Below, in pieces: positions 60,905 to 64,000 of a DNA stretch of 64,000 nucleotides; within the stretch, counting starts at the first letter, position 1; every line of letters begins with the position of its first letter. Location of the stretch: contig NC_081405.1 in the NCBI RefSeq assembly GCF_030272615.1, forward strand, positions 605,478,177-605,542,176, given 5' to 3'. A program made the position numbers and the translations under genes. The notes under the pieces are model-generated. The model had not been told where the DNA came from, did no database searches, and saw only the letters and a program-made list of their open reading frames with translations. This DNA comes from Cryptomeria japonica (taxonomy: Eukaryota > Streptophyta > Pinopsida > Cupressales > Cupressaceae).

Positions 60905-62760
60905 ACTTCCTACACTAACCTAGAGAGGAGGGTAGTGAAAAACTATTATAGATCATTATAATAGTTACAAAAACTTAACAAAAATAAACATAATATCATG
61001 CATACCACAACATAGTGATTTACGTGGGGAAAACGCTTTCAGGATAAAAACCCCACACTCCAAAAGCAACTCAATATCTTATTCAGTAATCAATAACATA
61101 TTACAATATACTTGCAAAGCAATCTCTTCATAGGAGTACCACTAATCAGATATTTAGAGGTAATTCAATAATCATAACTCTTACACACAACCTCTATCTT
61201 AGAAACCTCATATATAGGAGATACAATACAAGAAACCGTCAAATGGTATTACAAAACCATGGACTAAAACCACCCAATAAAGTGGAGTCGGCCTTATCTC
61301 CAATATAGATTCCCTATGATGTGTCAAAACACACATCAACATATGTTCCTCCCTTTTACAACTCATGTATGTGTTCGATACATTTTATATTTCCTATTTC
61401 AAGAGTACAAACTTCTAGAGGCCATAACCTGTAAACCGGGTGTCTGATAGATGAATTGTTTGATGCACCGAAAAGCTCGCAAAGTTCTCTATCACCTCAT
61501 AACTATTGGCATTTTGATGATTATGTTGTGATTTTCATTGATGGACACACACTTGCTATGAGATCACTTTGTGAATGTATGAATTATGCTCAACAAGTAA
61601 TTGTTCCAAACCGGTATCATGTTGTAGTCTTTAGACCATTGATGTTATGCAAAAAGTGTTTACCGATCTCAAGTGGTATAAAGACCCAAGCGGCATAGAG
61701 AGATCAAGTGGTTTAAGGATCTCAAGCGGAGTGGAGCAAAGGAGCCAGAAGTGGTAGTTATCTTTTTCCCAGTCTTCAATTTTTGTCAATCGGTAATCTG
61801 TTAAATCGGTATGACTCTGAGTTACCAATCAGTAACCAGAAAAGTTGTATAAACCGGCAATACTCTGTGATGAGTTACCAACCGGTATATTTTTGTGATG
61901 AGTTACCATCTACCGACACTTTGATGGTGATTTTGTGTTGTATTACCAAATGTGTCTAGATACAATGAACCTAGGAACTTGCAATGTAATCCTAATGGAC
62001 CAACATGAAATCAGATTCCTTTTAAGGACATCATGTCTAGGGTTTTGAATGTGTATGTATGAGAGTAGTTGTTAGGTTTTGGTGGTCGTTGAAGCTCTTG
62101 TATGTGTGATCTTAACTAAGAAGATCAAGTCTGTGTACTGCAATAGAGTGTGGATTTACTAAAGACTGAAGTAATGTTGAAGAGCATTAGCAATGAGCTA
62201 CAATGGATCTAATCAAGCAGACTGTGCCATTTGCTAGATCATTCACTTGTTGATTTCTCACATCTTTGACAAGTCAGAAACCCTTAACCGGGTAGGCCCA
62301 GAAAAGCCTTTGTAAATCCTCTAACAAGGTGGTTCACATCGGTGGATCTAAAATCCTCTCACAAGGTAGTCTTTAATCGGACTTATCTCCTAACAGAGAT
62401 TGAGATTCCTAACTGGATTTGTTCTGCTAGAGAACATTGTATGACCATAATCGGTCTGACCTTAACCGGTCTGGTTACTATTTTGCAGATAGTTACTTGT
62501 GAGTTTCATCTCACCGTGGTTTTTCCCATCTGAGTTTCCACGTCAAAATCTCTTGTGTTATGGTGATTGTGCTTCTATGGGTGAATGCCTTATTTGCTAT
62601 TTGGTTTGCATGTGTGTTAACCGGTTTGTTTGTTAAACTGTTTTACCAGTTTACTGCTAGACTGTTAAAGTGTTTAAGTATAGTATTTTTTGGTATACTA
62701 ATTCAACCCCCCCCCCATTAGTATTCATCAATAACTACCTATATCAGTTACACCCAATTT
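60905..62760. other. LTR-like composite sequence left of the copia element, unresolved
   Basis: The segment at 61010-61060 (tttacgtggggaaaacgctt, ggataaaaaccccac) is of the kind found in LTR ends of plant copia elements. 61430-62760 is a different, AACCGGT-rich sequence ending in a C-run before attagtattcatcaat. The latter may be a separate element nested in the LTR. No ORF of note and no clear boundaries. Confidence 0.35.
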
Positions 62761-63004
62761 TTAGGGTGTTTTAGAGGATATAAAGCTCTCAAAATTAAAT
62801 TTAAACCTTTCATCGCACCCTCCAAAAATAGAAACTTTAATATCTTCAAAACTAGCTATGATTTTGTGACAAAAATTTACTGGCATGCTTATCTAGCCAA
62901 TCCGAAGCTTTGGGGAGAATTTTGCACCATTTAATGTTCAAACAATAACTTACTATAAATAGTAACCTCATGTAAATGCAAGGTTGAGACACCATTTCCC
63001 AACA
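62761..63004 (-). repeat. Start of the copia 3' LTR
   Basis: The minus strand begins TGTTGGGAAATGGTGTCTC directly after a purine tract. The LTR's far end is not resolved and may lie near 60900 with another insertion inside. Confidence 0.6.
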
Positions 63005-63016
63005 TTCTCCCACTTG
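63005..63016 (-). promoter_or_regulatory. Polypurine tract of the copia element
   Basis: The minus strand reads caagtgggagaa immediately before TGTTGGG, a typical copia arrangement (GTGGGAGAATGTTGGG). Confidence 0.75.
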
Positions 63017-63058
63017 TCGCACAACTTGCAAGAACAAAGGGAGTGTCAACACAATAAA

Positions 63059-64000
63059 TTAATTGCTATGGGCCATGAGGCCTATAGACTCTGAACACCA
63101 TCTAAACTTCTTTATTCCTGTAGCCTTAGTTAAAGAATCTATAACATTCATCAAATTCACTACCTTAACCTGCTTCACCCTACCATCTTGGACCATATCT
63201 TTGATAAAATGATACTAAATATCAATGTGTTTGGTCTGCGCATGAATTGTTGGGTTCTTAGCTAGGCATATCACACTCTGACTATCACAATAAATTGTCA
63301 CTGCGTCTTATTTTATTCCAATATCTGAACATAATATCTTAAATCAAATGGCTTCTTTACAAGCATGAGTAGCTGACATATACTCTGCTTCCATAGTGGA
63401 CAAAGCAACCACGGCCTGTTGCTTACTCATCCAACTAATTGCACCACCAAATAAAGTAAACACATAAGCACTCATGGATCTTCTGCTATCAATATCACCT
63501 ATCCAGTTTGAATCCACATAACCATGAATATCAAGGGAAATCATGTCTCCAGCCAAATTACCATGATAACACAAAGAATACTCTGAGTTACCCTTCAAAT
63601 ATCTAAATACTCTTTTGACTACATCCCAATGAACTCTAACAGGATTAGATATATATCTGGAAAGAACTCCCACTACTTGGGCAATATCTGGTCTAGTACA
63701 GATCATAGCATACATCAAACTTTTAATTGTACTCTAGTAAGGCACTTTCCTCATGTCTTTCATCTCTGATGGAGATGTATGACAATATAAAATAGATAAT
63801 TTTGTTCCAATTATAAAGGGAACACACAATGCTCTACAATCCTTCATGTTGGACCTCTATAAAACCGAATTCACATACTTACTTTGGTCTAGCCATAGAT
63901 TTCAATTCACTCTATTTCTTCTAATTTCATCCCAAGACTGTGTTTCACTACACCAATATATTTCATTTCAAATTTAGCAGCAAGCTGAGACTTTAGTTCA
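63059..64000 (-). pseudogene. Ty1/copia pol, RT end and RNase H (runs off the window)
   Basis: The minus strand from the window edge gives the RT tail (broken), then SLMYAMICTRPDIAQVVGVL, VHWDVVKRVFRYLKGNSEYS, DIHGYVDSNWIGDIDSRRSM, SAYVFTLFGGAISWMSKQQ and VALSTMEAEYMSATHACKEA: the copia RNase H with its conserved D, WAGD-like (here WIGD), S and E positions. It ends IGLMAHSN and a TAA at 63059. Stops at 63344 and about 63737 interrupt the frame. The rest of pol lies right of base 64000. Followed downstream by polypurine tract and LTR. Confidence 0.93.

Overview
This is a repeat-saturated stretch of a plant nuclear genome, most likely from a gymnosperm (conifer-type). That assignment is an inference from the giant Tat-type Ty3/gypsy elements with extra ORFs, plant L1-type LINEs with CCHC ORF1 proteins and a fused RNase H, long TIR transposons, and the absence of any convincing host gene, rRNA or tRNA. 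Nearly everything explained is a transposable element, most of it nested and broken by stops and frameshifts.

Layout. 1-14170: 3' part of a Tat-type LTR element (A, + strand): integrase end (3-457), spacer, antisense plant-mobile-domain (PMD) ORF (12340-10435), antisense TATA box (13192), polypurine tract (13472) and 3' LTR (from 13486). LINE-A (1223-9199), bounded by a perfect 11-bp target-site duplication, sits in its spacer. It carries ORF1, ORF2 and an extra third ORF of about 2 kb (7040-9007) before its 3' end. 15038-17076 and 33650-35904: two halves of one minus-strand LINE (B), split by a 16.6-kb TIR DNA transposon, T1 (17077-33649). T1 holds a long minus-strand transposase-like gene (30905 to 23537), a plus-strand gene with six inferred phase-0 exons (18067-19991), possibly a third small gene (23009-22551), a 360-bp tandem repeat, and hairpin-forming arrays. 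A second TIR element, T2 (24620-29050), is inserted in the T1 transposase gene with a 3-bp duplication; removing T2 plus one duplicate re-joins the reading frame. 36500-38740: end of a second Tat-type element (C: antisense ORF, polypurine tract, LTR). 39112-39850: another LTR copy of the element A family. 42850-43925: probable 5'-truncated LINE end.

44133-56338: a structurally complete LTR retrotransposon (D, minus strand, 12.2 kb, LTRs of 985 and 984 bp, TSD ATAAT). Its order is gag, a second RNase H-like domain, RT, RNase H, integrase, an antisense ORF, a long extra sense ORF, then the 3' LTR. The RNase H-like domain upstream of RT is not the usual Tat order. 58782-60900: LINE-E ORF1 and endonuclease, cut off. 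63004-64000: 3' end of a minus-strand Ty1/copia element that runs off the window.

The least explained content is T1/T2: a large TIR family with a DDE-like transposase of unassigned superfamily, an accessory multi-exon gene of unknown function, and subterminal self-complementary repeats shared in architecture, and partly in sequence, between the two nested elements. Boundaries and domains were read by eye; no database search was run.
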